Shown in pieces: positions 22,931-35,402 of a stretch of 64,000 nucleotides of DNA. Made by a program: the position numbers and the translations under genes. The notes beneath the pieces were generated by a model. It worked only from the letters and a program-made list of their open reading frames with translations. It made no database searches and was not told the DNA's origin. Source of the stretch: Coptis chinensis. Its lineage: Eukaryota > Streptophyta > Magnoliopsida > Ranunculales > Ranunculaceae. Where the stretch lies: the NCBI GenBank assembly GCA_015680905.1, contig CM027378.1, positions 100,709,501 through 100,773,500 on the forward strand. The letters run 5' to 3'. The first letter of the stretch is position 1. Every line of letters starts with the position of its first letter.

Positions 22931-25595
22931 TTAATACAAAACAGCTCAGTTTTTAAGCAGAGTTATAAGGACTTAAGTGGTGGTCCTGATTTCCTCGGGA
23001 TTTGTGCTGAAAATACTTTGAGAGTCCTATTTAGTATATACTACTAAAAATATGTTAAACCAAAGCAGTCTTTCCGGATTGAAACTCTTCCTACCCAAAA
23101 AAGAAAGCTAAACCCAACAAAAAAGGCTTTTAACAAAAATACACGGTAAGCACTCCAAGTTTTTTTCTTCCGAAACTATTAACAAAAGTACTAAAGGTGG
23201 GGGGATTTCCTTAAACCCCTATTTCTCTTCACGGTAAGCACTCCAAGTTCAATACTTCCTCCTGGCTATGCATGGTATACATTGTAAGCACTCCAAGTTT
23301 TTTTCTTCCGAAACTATTAACAAAAGTACTAAAGGTGGGGGGATTCGATGAACAAATAGAAGCTACAACAGTTGATTCTCAGTTAAGAATATAAAGCTTT
23401 CAGACATCAAGATCAATACTTCCTCCTGGCTATGCATGGTATACATGTAATGTTTACATAAAACTTTAGACCAAGCAGTTTGTCTACCATGACTATTTTC
23501 TTTGATTTGCTACATGTGTTTCATATAGGTATGGTCATGTAGTAGTAGTGCAATGACACCTGCTTCCCCTGTGTTTTCATGGTGCTAATTATTGTTGAAT
23601 TATAAATTTATGTACTTTGTCTTTGATGGTGAAAAGTTGGTAATGTGTTGGGTGAAGAGGCGAGTATAAGAAAAATGTGTAAGGATTCCAAATAAAGTGT
23701 TAGGATGATATTCCAACATCAAGACTTCATTCGCCTCGATCGATTCCGACATAGAAACTTAAGGGACGTTCTTTTGGTTGTTCATCAATACCAACATATA
23801 TGTTCATTACCATAGAGTATAGGACTATCCGTCCATCTTTTTAAGTTGTCAATATTGTCAATTACATAATTTTTGCATTATATGTTAGGGCCGGGATCCA
23901 TTAAAATTTTCTATATTGCAAGAGAATTTATTCTTTGGTATGCTCATTGTTAGTTGTGGGAAGTCTGTGACTCATTTGAATATACCTGAATAGTCGGTAG
24001 AAGTATAATGTAGTTGTCAAGTAATCAAGTTGTTCTCCATATTTGTGTTATATCATTTTTATATGTGTTTACAAAGAGTTTCATACTAGGTGTTCTTAAC
24101 CTATAGCATATGTTAAATTAAGGTAACTGGCAAATCAAATAATAACTCAGTCTCTTAAGATACCGTACTGCAAAGTTTCAGAAGGTGTTGGCACTTGAGT
24201 TCTACTTCTGTTAGTCTTGAGCTCAGCAACACTTTCTTGCAATTTCTTTGTGTTGTTGTTGGTTAACAATGGTTCTCTGTTTCATTGGTTTCCTTCTCTA
24301 AAAATTCGACTACTTACAAAGAAATTTGATTCGATCGGTTTCTTACGAAAAGAAAAAACCATCTCTTTAGGTGCACTATGTTTTTTTTTTCTTTAGTTTG
24401 TTTGGAATTTCTTTTTTTATCTTTTTTGATAGGCTATAGTTTCCTCATTCAAGAACCTCAAGTTTGAAGCTGTTATATTAGATTGCCAAGGAGAAAACAA
24501 TTTTGGCATAATCTAACGGTGAAGTACGTAAGATTAACAATTGCTTCTAGCGAACTTTTCAATCTTCATTCATCAAAGATAGTCAATACTTTTTTCTGAA
24601 ATCACTTCATTCAATGAAGTGGGTCTTGAGTTCTATATATTTATCCATTTTCTTCAATAGTCATGTCCCCTCTCCCACTCAAAAGCTAACAACCTTATTA
24701 AGAACATACACACTATTAAAAATAATGGCGTGGTCTCAAAACTCAACGATAGCCAAAAGTATTTGGTCACCCTCAAAACTCGAGGATAGTATAATGACTT
24801 AGGTAATGGAGTTACGAGAGTATGTTGCTTCTCCCACAAAGTTCAACCAGTGAAGTAATCAACCAATGGTATATAGATAGACCCCCTCTCCCTCAAAATA
24901 GGAGCTTTTTTATAATTTAATTTATTATTTCATTGTTAAATATGTCGAATTGTTTGTATTCTCTAATCTCTACCTTTTCCTTCATATTATAATTTAATTT
25001 AATTTAACTTTCTCTTTTAAATCATGGAAATATGTGATGGTTAATAGAGTAATTGCTTCATATATTTAGGAAGCCATGAGCTATGAAGTTGGGATTTGAG
25101 AGAGGCCATGTTAAGTTAGCCTACTAGGTACCAAAACAATCAAACAAGAACAAAATCAATAACTAATTAAAAAATCAAAATACTACATGCATAATAACAC
25201 CTTCCCAGTCACACACTCACACTACACCCACCACAATAGTACCTTGCCAACCACAATTACCAAGTTTACTAATGTCATCCACAATTTTCCTCAAACCCAG
25301 TTAACAGGCACACCCAACTAAGCTCCAAGACAATTAAACTACAAACAAAACCATACCTTAAATATCAAATAAATACATCCACAATCGACCATATGGAAGT
25401 AAGGCATTTATACAATTGGGAAGCCAGGAGCTAAGTTAGTATTTGTGAGTGCAAGTTAAGTCTATACTTTGGTCATTTAAATAAGTCAAAATCGAGTTTA
25501 GTTAGAAAAAATATCCCACAAATGTTTCTAAGGAATTTGTGGATGTTTAGAGGTGTCTTTGAGGCAAGAGTGGCGTAGCCACGGGTTATAGCTAG
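22931..25595 (+). mobile_element. Non-autonomous Helitron, 2.7 kb
   Basis: The 5' end is slightly clipped (TAATACAAAACAGCTCAG). The 3' end is complete: GTGGCGTAGCCAC hairpin (25570-25582), a 9 bp spacer, then CTAG (25592-25595) followed by T. There is no Rep/helicase coding. The 5' part holds shuffled short duplications (23146-23450). The middle (to about 24690) is shared with the element starting at 29721. Confidence 0.75.
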
Positions 25596-28500
25596 TCTAT
25601 AATACAAAATAGCTAAGTTTTTAAGCAAATTATAAAGACTTAAGTGGTGGTCCCGATTTCCTCGGGATTTGTGCTAAAAAGACTTTGAGAGTCATATTTA
25701 GTATATACTACTAAAAACAAGTTAAAACAAAGCAGCCCTTTCGGATTAAAACTCTTCCTACCCAAAAAGAAAAGCTAAACCCAACAAAAAAGGAGTAGTA
25801 TACTGACCTACTTTTTAGACCTACTATTGCGACTCACTATTTGGATAACGTTGGTTGCATTGCAATACACACGGACACGTATCTCTATGCAAATCAATGA
25901 TTAAGACTTTTGACACATCAGTAGGTTTAAATAGTAGGTCAAATAAGTGGGTTGGAGTAACATTACTGACAAAGAAGGCTTTTACGAGTAAACATTTTAT
26001 TTCCTTCTCTAAAAATTCGACTACTTACAAAGAAATTTGATTCGATCGGATTTCTTACGAAAAGAAAAAACCTTCTCTTTAGGCGTGCTATGATTTTTTT
26101 CTTTAGTTTGTTTAGATTTCTTTTATCTTCTTTGATAGGCTATAGTTTCCTTATTCAAGAACCTCAAGTTTGATGTCTAAAGGTTATCATCAGGGTTTAA
26201 CATTGAAACTTTGTTCTATGTTTCATTTTTAATCCTTCTTTAGTGTCCCTGGATGGAGGGCTCTTGCTTGCAGAGAGTACTCATTGATGGAGTAAGAATG
26301 GCTACTAACTCTGAAGCTTGAAGCATTAAGCATGAAGACTAAAACCTTAATTAATTAGGATATGTTTTTTTATGAGTTTCATCACATTTACTTTTTTGTT
26401 TTTTAAGTTTGAGTTCGCACAAGTCAAGCTCTTTTGAACTCTTCGTGAGTAAGAATTTCTTTTTTTAATTTTTTTATGTGCCAAAAAGTTGAAGAGAAGC
26501 CAATTTTGCGGTCAGATTTGAGAGTGTCTGGGGGATATTAAAAATTCCCAAAAGAAAAACCATAAATAAAAAAGAAAAAGTTCGCCTAACCCCTAATTTT
26601 CCTTTTCTCCACGCAAAAAAAAAAAATATTCTATTTTTTCTTTTCTTCACACAAAAAAAAAACAAAAACTCCTAAAAAAGCACTCCAAATTCAACTCTTT
26701 CAACACTTCTTCAATAACTTTCTTCAAATTGTGGAGATAACGGGTACTCTCTTTCTGGCTCTTTGATCTTCAAATACTTTTTTTCAGTTCTATTTGTTTA
26801 ATCCTGTGTAATTGAAAGAATTGTAGTTTACTGTTTTGGGAATTGTCTCGGTTGCATACTAGATTCTAACATTATTATTATTTTTTTAAAATCGGGTAAG
26901 GATGGAGAAAGGAAAGGAACTTAGCTACACTGAGACTGAGTAGAGCACGTAGTTGAATAGCAGTTTTAGCTAGAGTGTTGTGACACTATATTCAATTTTC
27001 TAAATTTATTTGTATTAGTGTTCTAGAGTGAATATGCATTCAAATTTCTACTACCCATTTTATCATGCATGTAGCTTTATGGTCGGTTTAGTTATAGTAG
27101 AACTATGTCGATCTCTATATATTTAATTTTAAAAAAGTCGAAAAAACGAATTGGAGGTACTGCTTACATAATTTTATCAGTATTTTACTTTTCTAATAAA
27201 TTTGTTGACTACTAAATTGGTTGGATTAGTTTTCTAGAAGTCCCATATAAACTTCATTGAAAAATCAACTAGGTGAATGTGGCATATTCCTCAAAGTATT
27301 AGTCTGCCTAGCACGAATATTTAACTTGAACACAAACTGTAATAACAAAAACCAACTTTCAAATTCGGGAAGTACCATACCATCATGAGTATTACCACTG
27401 TCCTTTCTTTGCTTAATATATATGTATCCTTTCTAGAGAAATTTTTGAGAGAATAATTGTTAGACACTTATACGTTCTTCTTCCTACTTATTTTGGTATT
27501 TCACGTAAATTTTTCTTCTTCATTCCCCTATAGATTTTGGTACTTGCATAAAACGATCTACTCAAATTCAAATTATTGTAGGCAAGCAATATGCACAACT
27601 ATAAAATTCAGTATGTTCCCTTTTGTTTTGGTAAATCTTTGATAATCTATGATTTTGAACTTCCGGTTTTAATGAATAGCCTTACAGAATCTGTTTAAGG
27701 ATAGTGTTTCGGGCCATTATTGTTAAAAGAGAATGCTTACAATTGTGTGTTAAAAGAGAATGCTTACATAACCGCAATAACGAAGGCCAGCTTTCAAATT
27801 CGGCAAGTACTATGTCATCATGAGTATTACCACTGTCTTTTCTCTGCTTAATATGATGTATCGTTTAGTTTTTGGTTTGTTATAGTTAAAATTATAGCTA
27901 GAATTTATTGAATCATAGCTATAAGTTTCTTAATACATATATTTTTTGTCTGATTCGACGAGAGATTTCTGAAGGTGTAAGTAGAATCCAAGCTAGAAGA
28001 TGAGAACTGAGTACTTTTCAGCTGGACTTGGTGTTCCATTCTTTTAACATAAGATGAGAACCAACAATATGATTTGCAATCTGCTAGAGTTTTTTTGTCC
28101 TGCTTAAGACTACTTTAGGCAGTTAGGTTGTGCCAAAACCTACCTAAGCTTCTAAAGTTTTGCTTGTACCAAATCTGCTCATAATAGTTATAATAACACA
28201 TTGCATGTTAGATCATCATCTTAGATCTACCCTCTTTGTGTTCATGCAAATAATTTACATATCATGTGTTATTATAATCCAAAACTGGCGCATTGTCGTA
28301 TGAAGTTATTTATAATCCATATCATGTCTAATATCAATATGGCGCAATACAAGTTCATTTTAGATGTCAAAAAAAAGGGAAACCATGCCAAATTTTTAAA
28401 AAATAAATTGGTGTAAAATGGCGTTTGATTCAATAAATTCACCCATAATAACAATCGAGTGGCATTGCTAATGGGCAGTGCTCACCCTCAATTTTCCGGA

Positions 28501-29720
28501 AAAAAAAATATACTATCAGTCGAACCAAAAAAAAAAAAAAAAAAAACCAAACAAACAAACAAAAAAAAAGGGGAAAAAAACACCATAAACCCAAACAAAC
28601 CTCAGGCACTCCACTTCTCCTACTTAACTCCCTTCTCAATTATTCTACTAAAAAGTTTCTACTTTTCTTGACTTCTTGTGGAGTAACTAGGTAAGACTCA
28701 CATTATTTGGTTTCTTGTCTTCTTTTTGATCTTTTTGTACTGATTCATATACCATACTATTTAATGGCAACTCTTACTTAATTTCTTATTGTGAATTTAC
28801 TAAATACTTAGGTTTGCAACTGTAAGGGCAATTTGTAACATTGTCTATTTTAGGTCTATTTCCGGGTTGTATTTAGGAGTTTTTAGGAGTCAATGTGTTC
28901 TAGTGTTAATTATGGTTGTCATGTGATCACGAATTTGAGACCGAGGTGTGTTTAATTAAATGGTGGAATTTACTTTTTTTAGTCAATAGAGGTTGTGTTA
29001 GGGACTTAGGGATGAGTTTTTATGCCAGATGCAAGATCCCAGCATATTGGTGTTCCTTATGAAGATTGAAGATGTTCCAACCCATGCTAGGGTGTTGGAA
29101 AATAATGACTATAAATAGGTCCTTATGTGGTATGTGGATATGATGACTTTTGGTCAAAGATTGTGGAAATGGACTCGTTACTCGTTAGTGAAGCTGGTAA
29201 ACTCCGTATGTGATCTTGGTTAATAGGACGCTTGGTAGCTGCTTCTGTAGGTGTTCAAGAAGGAATTTGCACCGTGATCTTGTTCTACTAGCGTTTTTCA
29301 TTATATAAAAATTGGTGGGTTTTAAAATGTTAAAATGCTCCTATTGAGATCTTTTTACTCGTAACAATACTCGCTTGCGGTCCCCGCCTCAAGTTTCGCA
29401 AAGGGTTGCATACCTTAGCGTTGGCATTTACCCGCTCACTTCAATATTCCTCGTTGTCTAGTTGTCTATTGCTTTCTACCGGCTCTTGCCCTCTTCTCTG
29501 GACATTACATTTTAGAGACTCTTGATCCAATGTTCCTATTGTATCATTTTATAAGATATTTGATGTTCGAAATATAGTTATTTTGTGGTTAGGTTAAGTT
29601 TGAATTATTAGTTAAAAGAAATTAGTTATTATTAATTATTTTTTTGTATGTTTGGTTGTTTGGGTGGCTCACCCTCACTCAAATTCCTAGCTCCGCCACT
29701 GGCCACGGGTTAAATTCTAG
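25596..29720 (+). mobile_element. Non-autonomous Helitron, 4.1 kb, head-to-tail with its neighbours
   Basis: It begins TCTATAATACAAAATAGC directly after the CTAG of the previous element and ends GGCCACGGGTTAAATTCTAG (29717-29720 CTAG), followed at once by the next TCTATAATAC. The 3' hairpin is altered here. It contains a nested MITE (25792-25973) and a ~95 bp internal duplication (about 27300-27425 and 27765-27860, 'catgagtattaccactgtc'). No protein gene is recognised in it. Confidence 0.7.
25792..25973. mobile_element. MITE nested in the 4.1 kb Helitron
   Basis: This segment interrupts a stretch that is continuous in the sister Helitron (CAACAAAAAGGGCTTTTACG at 29918-29937). Its ends are inverted: left 'gacctac..ttttagacctactatt', right 'aatagtaggtcaaataagtgggtt'. 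About 180 bp, non-coding. Insertion after the Helitron is shown by the uninterrupted sister copy. Confidence 0.65.
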
Positions 29721-30398
29721 TCTATAATACAAAACAACTCAGTTTTTAAGCAAGTTATAAGAACTTAAGTGGTGGTCCTGATTTTTTCGGGATTTGTGCT
29801 AAAAATACTTTGAGAGTCCTATTTAGTATATATTACTAAAAACAGGTTAAACCAAAGCAGTCTTTCCGGATTGAAATTCTTCCTATCCAAAAAGAAAAGC
29901 TAAACCCAACAAAAAGGGCTTTTACGAGTAAACATTTTATTTCATTATCTAAAAATTCGACTACTTACAAAGAAATTTGATTCGATGGGTTTCTTACGAA
30001 AAAAGAAATTTGATTCAATCGGTTTTTTACGAAAAGAAAAAACCATCTCTTCAGGTGCGCTATGTTTTTTTTTTTTTTTTTTAAAGTTTGTTTGGAATTT
30101 TTTTTATCTTTTTTGATAGGCTATAGTTTTCTCATTCAAGAACCTCAAATTTGATGTCTCCAGTTTGATTCAAGTTTGAAACTGTTATATTAGATTGTCA
30201 AGGAAAAAACAATTTTGGCATAATCTAATGGTGAAGTACGTAAGATTAATAATTGCTTATAGCGAACTCTTCATTCTTCATTCATTAAAGGTAGTCAATA
30301 CTTTTTTTTGAAATCACCTCATTCAATGAAGTTGGTCTTGAGTTCTATATATTCATACATTTTTCTTCAATAGTCATGTCCCCTCTCCCACTCAAAAG
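29721..30398 (+). mobile_element. Helitron 5' part, truncated
   Basis: It starts TCTATAATACAAAACAACTC and stays parallel to the 22931-24690 part of the sister element down to CCCCTCTCCCACTCAAAAG. There it is cut by unrelated sequence beginning TTGTAACGCTCCAG. Confidence 0.7.
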
Positions 30399-30772
30399 TT
30401 GTAACGCTCCAGATCCAACACACATCCCAAGGACATGGTGATATATCTCGAGGCATTACGTCATCCTAATTTTATAAAATTTTGACAGAGTTTTCTTTGA
30501 AATATCAAGATTTCAAATATCTAAACCCTGTCATAATCTGAAAATCAAAATAATATAATTCTTATCAATCCTTCCAAACTACGTATCTAATTTAACTTTA
30601 TATATGATAGAGATAATTTATATATACAAAACTGTTTGAGTGTGAACTGTTATACATATACATTAAGTATTTACAGTAAAATAAACTGGATTCTCTTTCA
30701 TCAAACATTCATCAAGCATGGGGTACCATAACCATCATCACTAGTATTATATATAAGTTACCAGAAAACACT
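30399..30772. mobile_element. LTR-like fragment
   Basis: The segment begins TGTAACGCTCCAG and ends AGAAAACA, i.e. TG...CA, and abruptly replaces the Helitron body. Similar starts ('gtcacagcccgaatttc') occur at about 61820. No second LTR or internal region is found, so the assignment is weak. Confidence 0.3.
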
Positions 30773-30954
30773 TCAAAGGTGAGTGGATGGAAGTCCTTTG
30801 TCAAAGAAGTGTCGTCAGCGATGAAATCTAAAGTGTGACAACTCTCATTTTCTAACCGAGTTGTTAGAACTTAAAAGTGTCGTTTACTAGGCTACTAGCA
30901 TGTTAGCACGGGCTAGGTCCCGTTTTCCAAACTTCTTCAGTTCTTTAAATTATA

Positions 30955-31330
30955 CTAGTTTTGAGCACGTGGCTACGCCACTCTGCCACAATTTGCACTG
31001 ACCAACTTTTTCGAAAAAAATACATTTTTACCCCTAAAACATAACAAATATTAAAACAATTATTTTGTAATTGAAGATGTAAAATAGGGACAGAATCGTC
31101 CAATAGTTTGTATTGATAGAGACAACTCAATCAAAAAGTTGGCCACGCCATCAATAAAGCAAGTTTCATTTTTTACCTCTTAGCCCCTAAATAAAACAAC
31201 TATTACATTTATATTTAGCTACTTTCTTGTATTTTTAAAATAGAAATAGAGGGTAAAATCGTCTGAATTGGTGCGAACGGAATTTGCCACGGCAAATGGC
31301 TCGCTTGCCCACGCCGCATTACAGAGTAGA
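30955..31330 (-). mobile_element. Helitron 3' terminus in reverse orientation
   Basis: On the minus strand the hairpin GTGGCGTAGCCAC (30970-30982) is followed by GTGCTCAAAA and CTAG (30958-30955), then T. Upstream on that strand are two diverged copies of a 'gtaaaatcgtc...' block with further GCCAC-type motifs (31139, 31290). The opposite end was not located. Confidence 0.6.
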
Positions 31331-31359
31331 ATAGATATATATATAGGCCCACCGATGTG

Positions 31360-31398
<39 letters not shown>
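31360..31398. repeat. Poly(A) run of 39
   Basis: An uninterrupted run of 39 A. It could be a retroposon tail, but no element body is recognised on its left. Confidence 0.9.
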
Positions 31399-31400
<2 letters not shown>

Positions 31401-32154
31401 ATGAACAGTAATATAGAATCCGTGATGTCGAAAAAAATGATTTTTTCTTTAGGGTGCTAATTTTTAATTAATTTATTTTTTGAAAACATGATTTTTTATG
31501 AATTTCAATAGATATTTTTCTGAATTTAGCAAGGATATTTGTGTTTCGATATCCATTTTTTCGAAAAATAATTAAATGTGAATTGGATGTGTTTTCAAAA
31601 TCTGATCCGATTTCTAATTAATTTTTGAATTTTTAAGATATATTAATCATCTATTTTATATAGTTACTAAATTAAAACTATATATAGTTTACAAACCAAA
31701 TAAAAATCCTAGAGAAGTAGAACCTTGTCTCTCTCACACCTTCAAGAAATCAAGATTGTCATTCTAGTACATGTCTTTCTTTCTCCTATATTAATATTTA
31801 TAGAATTAATGCATTAACATGAAAAAAAAAACTTGCTGAATAAGTGTGTTAAAATGTCTAAGTTGTTTACTGAATGAATAAATTTCAAAATTATTGCTAA
31901 ATAAATGTATTAATTGGATAAAAATTGTTATCTCTAAAAGAGAATCTGATTATATAATTCAAATTTCCGATTTACTTTCGAATTTTGCCGATTGCGAAAT
32001 TTTTAAAATTTTTCCAAACTTTTCGAATTTGGAAAAAAATTTGTCATTCGAAAAATAATTAGATCGGATTTGGAAAGGATATTGCCATCGGAAAAATTTC
32101 CGAATGCCGTTTATCCAATCCGATCTGAAATCACCCCTAATTTTGCCCATACAA

Positions 32155-32200
<46 letters not shown>

Positions 32201-32909
32201 CTATTTTAAACAATGAAATTATCAAAATACCCCTGTGTGTCTATTTTTTTTAGACATAGAGGGTTCACCTATGATGGCAATTTCAGAATAAATTTTTTAA
32301 AATGTAAAATTATCTTTTTACCTATCCAGAAGTCAAAAAAAATATTAAAAGCAAAAAAAAAAAGTGAAATGATGAAATTGCCCCTACATTTCCACAATCA
32401 CTATTCATCAGTAAGATATGTGTTTTGTATAAGTTTGTTGTATCGCAAATCGAGGGTTAGTAACTCTGAGGACAGAGGCCGAAAGTGCCCTTACCATTGG
32501 TAATAATTATACTTGTTACCATGGGCAGATCCAAGATTTTTACTCAAGATGCGCTGCTACTACAAATTTTCACTCCTAATCAATTTTTTTTTGGAAAATA
32601 GTATACTATTATAACTATTTTTTTTTTTTATTTTCTTAGAAAAGTTGGGTGGGCTGCAACCCCTAGATCCCTAGAGTAAAACATCATTATTAAATAAATA
32701 ATTGTAAGGATATATATATACTTGCCCGTTATATGAATTCCACTTATATGAACTCTAAAAAAACTCTACTATGAAAAACAATGAATTATAAAGTGATTTT
32801 TAGTGGAGATGTTCTCCCCCACAATACAGATCATCTTTAGAAAAAATCAGCACATTTGAAGATGTCTAGACGTATTGAAATTTGCTTACAATGTTATAAA
32901 ATTATCGAC

Positions 32910-32999
<90 letters not shown>

Positions 33000-33456
33000 C
33001 CATTTTGTTTTTATATACTAGCCTCTTGCACCTGGCCAAACCAAATAGGACCCATCAAAAAAAATATGAACACTAAACGTAGACCCATGATGTTGACAAA
33101 AATAATTTATTTTTAATGAAAAATGACGAAATGCCCATAAAAAAAATCTAAAAATAAACTATTTTAAACAGTAAAATTACCAAATAGCCCCGGGGACATT
33201 TACAAATATTGTTCATCGACCCCCATATTTTTCTATATAGGAAGATAGAAGGTGATATACTCTAGTAGTATGTCCGGTGCAACATATAATTCACATTGGG
33301 AGCACATCTGTTTGTAAATTTGCAGCTTATGTCGATTGCAAATTTTGTTTCACATTCGCACATGTTTTGGAACTCGTAAAACACAGGAATGTTGAATTAA
33401 GCATAACGTTTTTTATCTCGTGTGATTCAAATCACTATACGGAAGAGATCATAGTT
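31399..33456. other. AT-rich non-coding DNA with microsatellites
   Basis: It contains an (ATA)n run at about 32157-32197 and a long (TA)n run at about 32918-32997. Several 'aaatgac.aaaatgcccct'-type motifs (32216, 32368, 33124) are typical of old Helitron or foldback debris. Open frames here are produced by the simple repeats. Confidence 0.6.
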
Positions 33457-33603
33457 AGGGCTGTCAACGGGCCGGACCTGAATAGGACACACCTAGGTCT
33501 ACACTCGGCCCATAACATATATGAATTTTCGAGTCCAAGCCCAGTCTTGGTCTTATTGGACAAGTTCGAATTCGGGCAAAGCCTAAGTCCGTTAGCAATA
33601 TAT

Positions 33604-33636
<33 letters not shown>

Positions 33637-33864
33637 CTAAAAATTAATCAGATTCGTAAGTAGCAAGCATTGAACCCTCATCTCTTGTGTGGCAAATACA
33701 ACGTGATCATAGATTTCGGGCCAGACCATTATCAGACCGGACAAGGATATGTCCATACCTGACTCAATGATCTTATCAGACTAAATGTAAAGTCTTAAGT
33801 CCTTGTCTTATCGGTTCGGATTCAATCGGGCTTCGGATTTGTCTCGGCCCATTCGCAGCGCTAA
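33457..33864. mobile_element. Non-autonomous hAT-like element
   Basis: Ends AGGGCTGTCAACGGGCC and GGCCCATTCGCAGCGCTAA are imperfect inverted repeats. Perfect 8 bp target duplications TCATAGTT flank it (33449-33456 and 33865-33872). It is 408 bp and contains a poly-T run (33608-33636). Next to that run, on the minus strand, is a possible tRNA-type B box (GGGTTCAATGC), perhaps a nested SINE. Confidence 0.75.
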
Positions 33865-34559
33865 TCATAGTTATGACCAGTAATTATATTTTGACTTCCA
33901 CATTAGTCACTATTCATTCTTATCGGTATGCTATGATAGTTTGATCAGTGCAGCAGTGCTAAGTTGCGATATGATAGTATGTACAGTGATCTCAGTAAAT
34001 TCTCCTAATTTGAATATATATTTCTTATGCCATGTCAATTCATTTTCACAGTGACCAGGGTTGCGGGTTGCCAATAAGATTCCAGGTGAATGAGAAGCTT
34101 CAGGTTATTGTTAACTGTTCTTGCCTTCTTGCGCTACCCGTAGTTTTATAACCCAAATCCGGCCCAATCCGCTATGGATAAGAAGGCTTCTAGTAGAAGA
34201 CTAGAAGCAAATAAAGTTCTTAGGTACTATTTCTATCAGTAAATCGTAATTTCTGTACGAAAATGCATCAGAAGTTAGATTCACAGAATCACATCCAATG
34301 AATATCAGGTCATTTGGGAGTTGGGACGACTAATGAGTTCAGTACTCGCAATAGGATATCGCACCAAATGCACTCTGGTTAATTACGATTATCTTTAAAC
34401 CTAAAGATCCTTAAATCTAAAATTGCTGAATGGGATCCAATAGCAGTAACAAATGGTTAAGAAATAATTATTTCGAGTTTCTTCAATGTTCATTGTAAGG
34501 GCCCACTTTGGCAAAGTCTTTTTTGGGCCGGCTCTGCATATAAGTCTGTTATCACAACC

Positions 34560-34960
34560 ATATTACAAAATATCCCGATATATCGCGATATTTGGGGATA
34601 TCTATCCAGATTTTAGAAAAAAATATAAATATCACGATATGTTTAGAGATATATACGACTTTAAATATCGATAATATTTGATGATATTTGTGATATTTAT
34701 GATATTTGGAGATATTTTGCGATATTTTGTATATATAACAATTTTATTTAATATTTACCATTATATTTCAAATAAATATAAATAATATATCATGATATAT
34801 TAAGAAATATCTACAATATCTATGATATTTGTCGATATTTTGGATATATCTACGATATTTGCATGTGAAACAATGTCAAATATCACTCAAAGAAAAGGAT
34901 ATATTCACGATACATATCCAGAAATTGAATATCGATAAATATCCATATCCTGATATTTTG
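34560..34960. repeat. Dense GATATTT repeat cluster
   Basis: About 25 occurrences of GATAT, GATATTT or their complements in 400 bp, with irregular spacing (for example GATATTTGTGATATTTATG, 34681-34700). Many pairs are inverted, so the stretch can fold on itself. Non-coding. Confidence 0.7.
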
Positions 34961-35047
34961 TACAATGATCACAACATCAACAAAATATGCGCCGATATAC
35001 AAAAACCTGTTTTAAGGTCTAAATTACTGTGTTGCAAAAGAATATTA

Positions 35048-35221
35048 GGCTAAGTTCAATGACTCCCTATCCCTTTAAAAGTAGTGTTAAAATCAATAAA
35101 ATAGAGCTAAAATCAACAAAATAGAGCTAAAGTCAACATATTTTACTCTCTATCAATAGAGAGTAAAATCTGTTGACTTTAGCTCTACTTTTAAAGGGAT
35201 AGGGAGCTATTGGACTCAGCC
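35048..35221. mobile_element. Tourist-like (Harbinger) MITE
   Basis: 174 bp with inverted ends GGCTAAGTTCAATGACTCCC and its complement GGGAGCTATTGGACTCAGCC. The whole arm through CCCTTTAAAAGTAG pairs. TTA target duplications are at 35045-35047 and 35222-35224. A larger relative is at 40345-40610. Confidence 0.8.
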
Positions 35222-35402
35222 TTAGGAATACCAATAGAAGATCTATATCGCCTTCACTTCATTAGTCTCTCAAAAACAATTTGTTGATGTTACATTTAGG
35301 CAACACAGGAAAAATATATAGCATAATATGGCGGTCCACCACACATGGTGCTGGTACTAGCCACTTTTTAAGCTCGGACGCTCAGTGATAATCAGATCAA
35401 AC

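Noticed and set aside
29340-29480. Possible organelle-derived insert (G+C-richer patch in Helitron DNA)
   Set aside because: I could not match it to any plastid or mitochondrial gene by eye.
32856-33116. Open frame with a long Ile-Tyr repeat
   Set aside because: Created by the (TA)n microsatellite.
33277-33663. 128-codon open frame ending in poly-Phe
   Set aside because: Runs across the border of a hAT-like element into its poly-T run; no motif.
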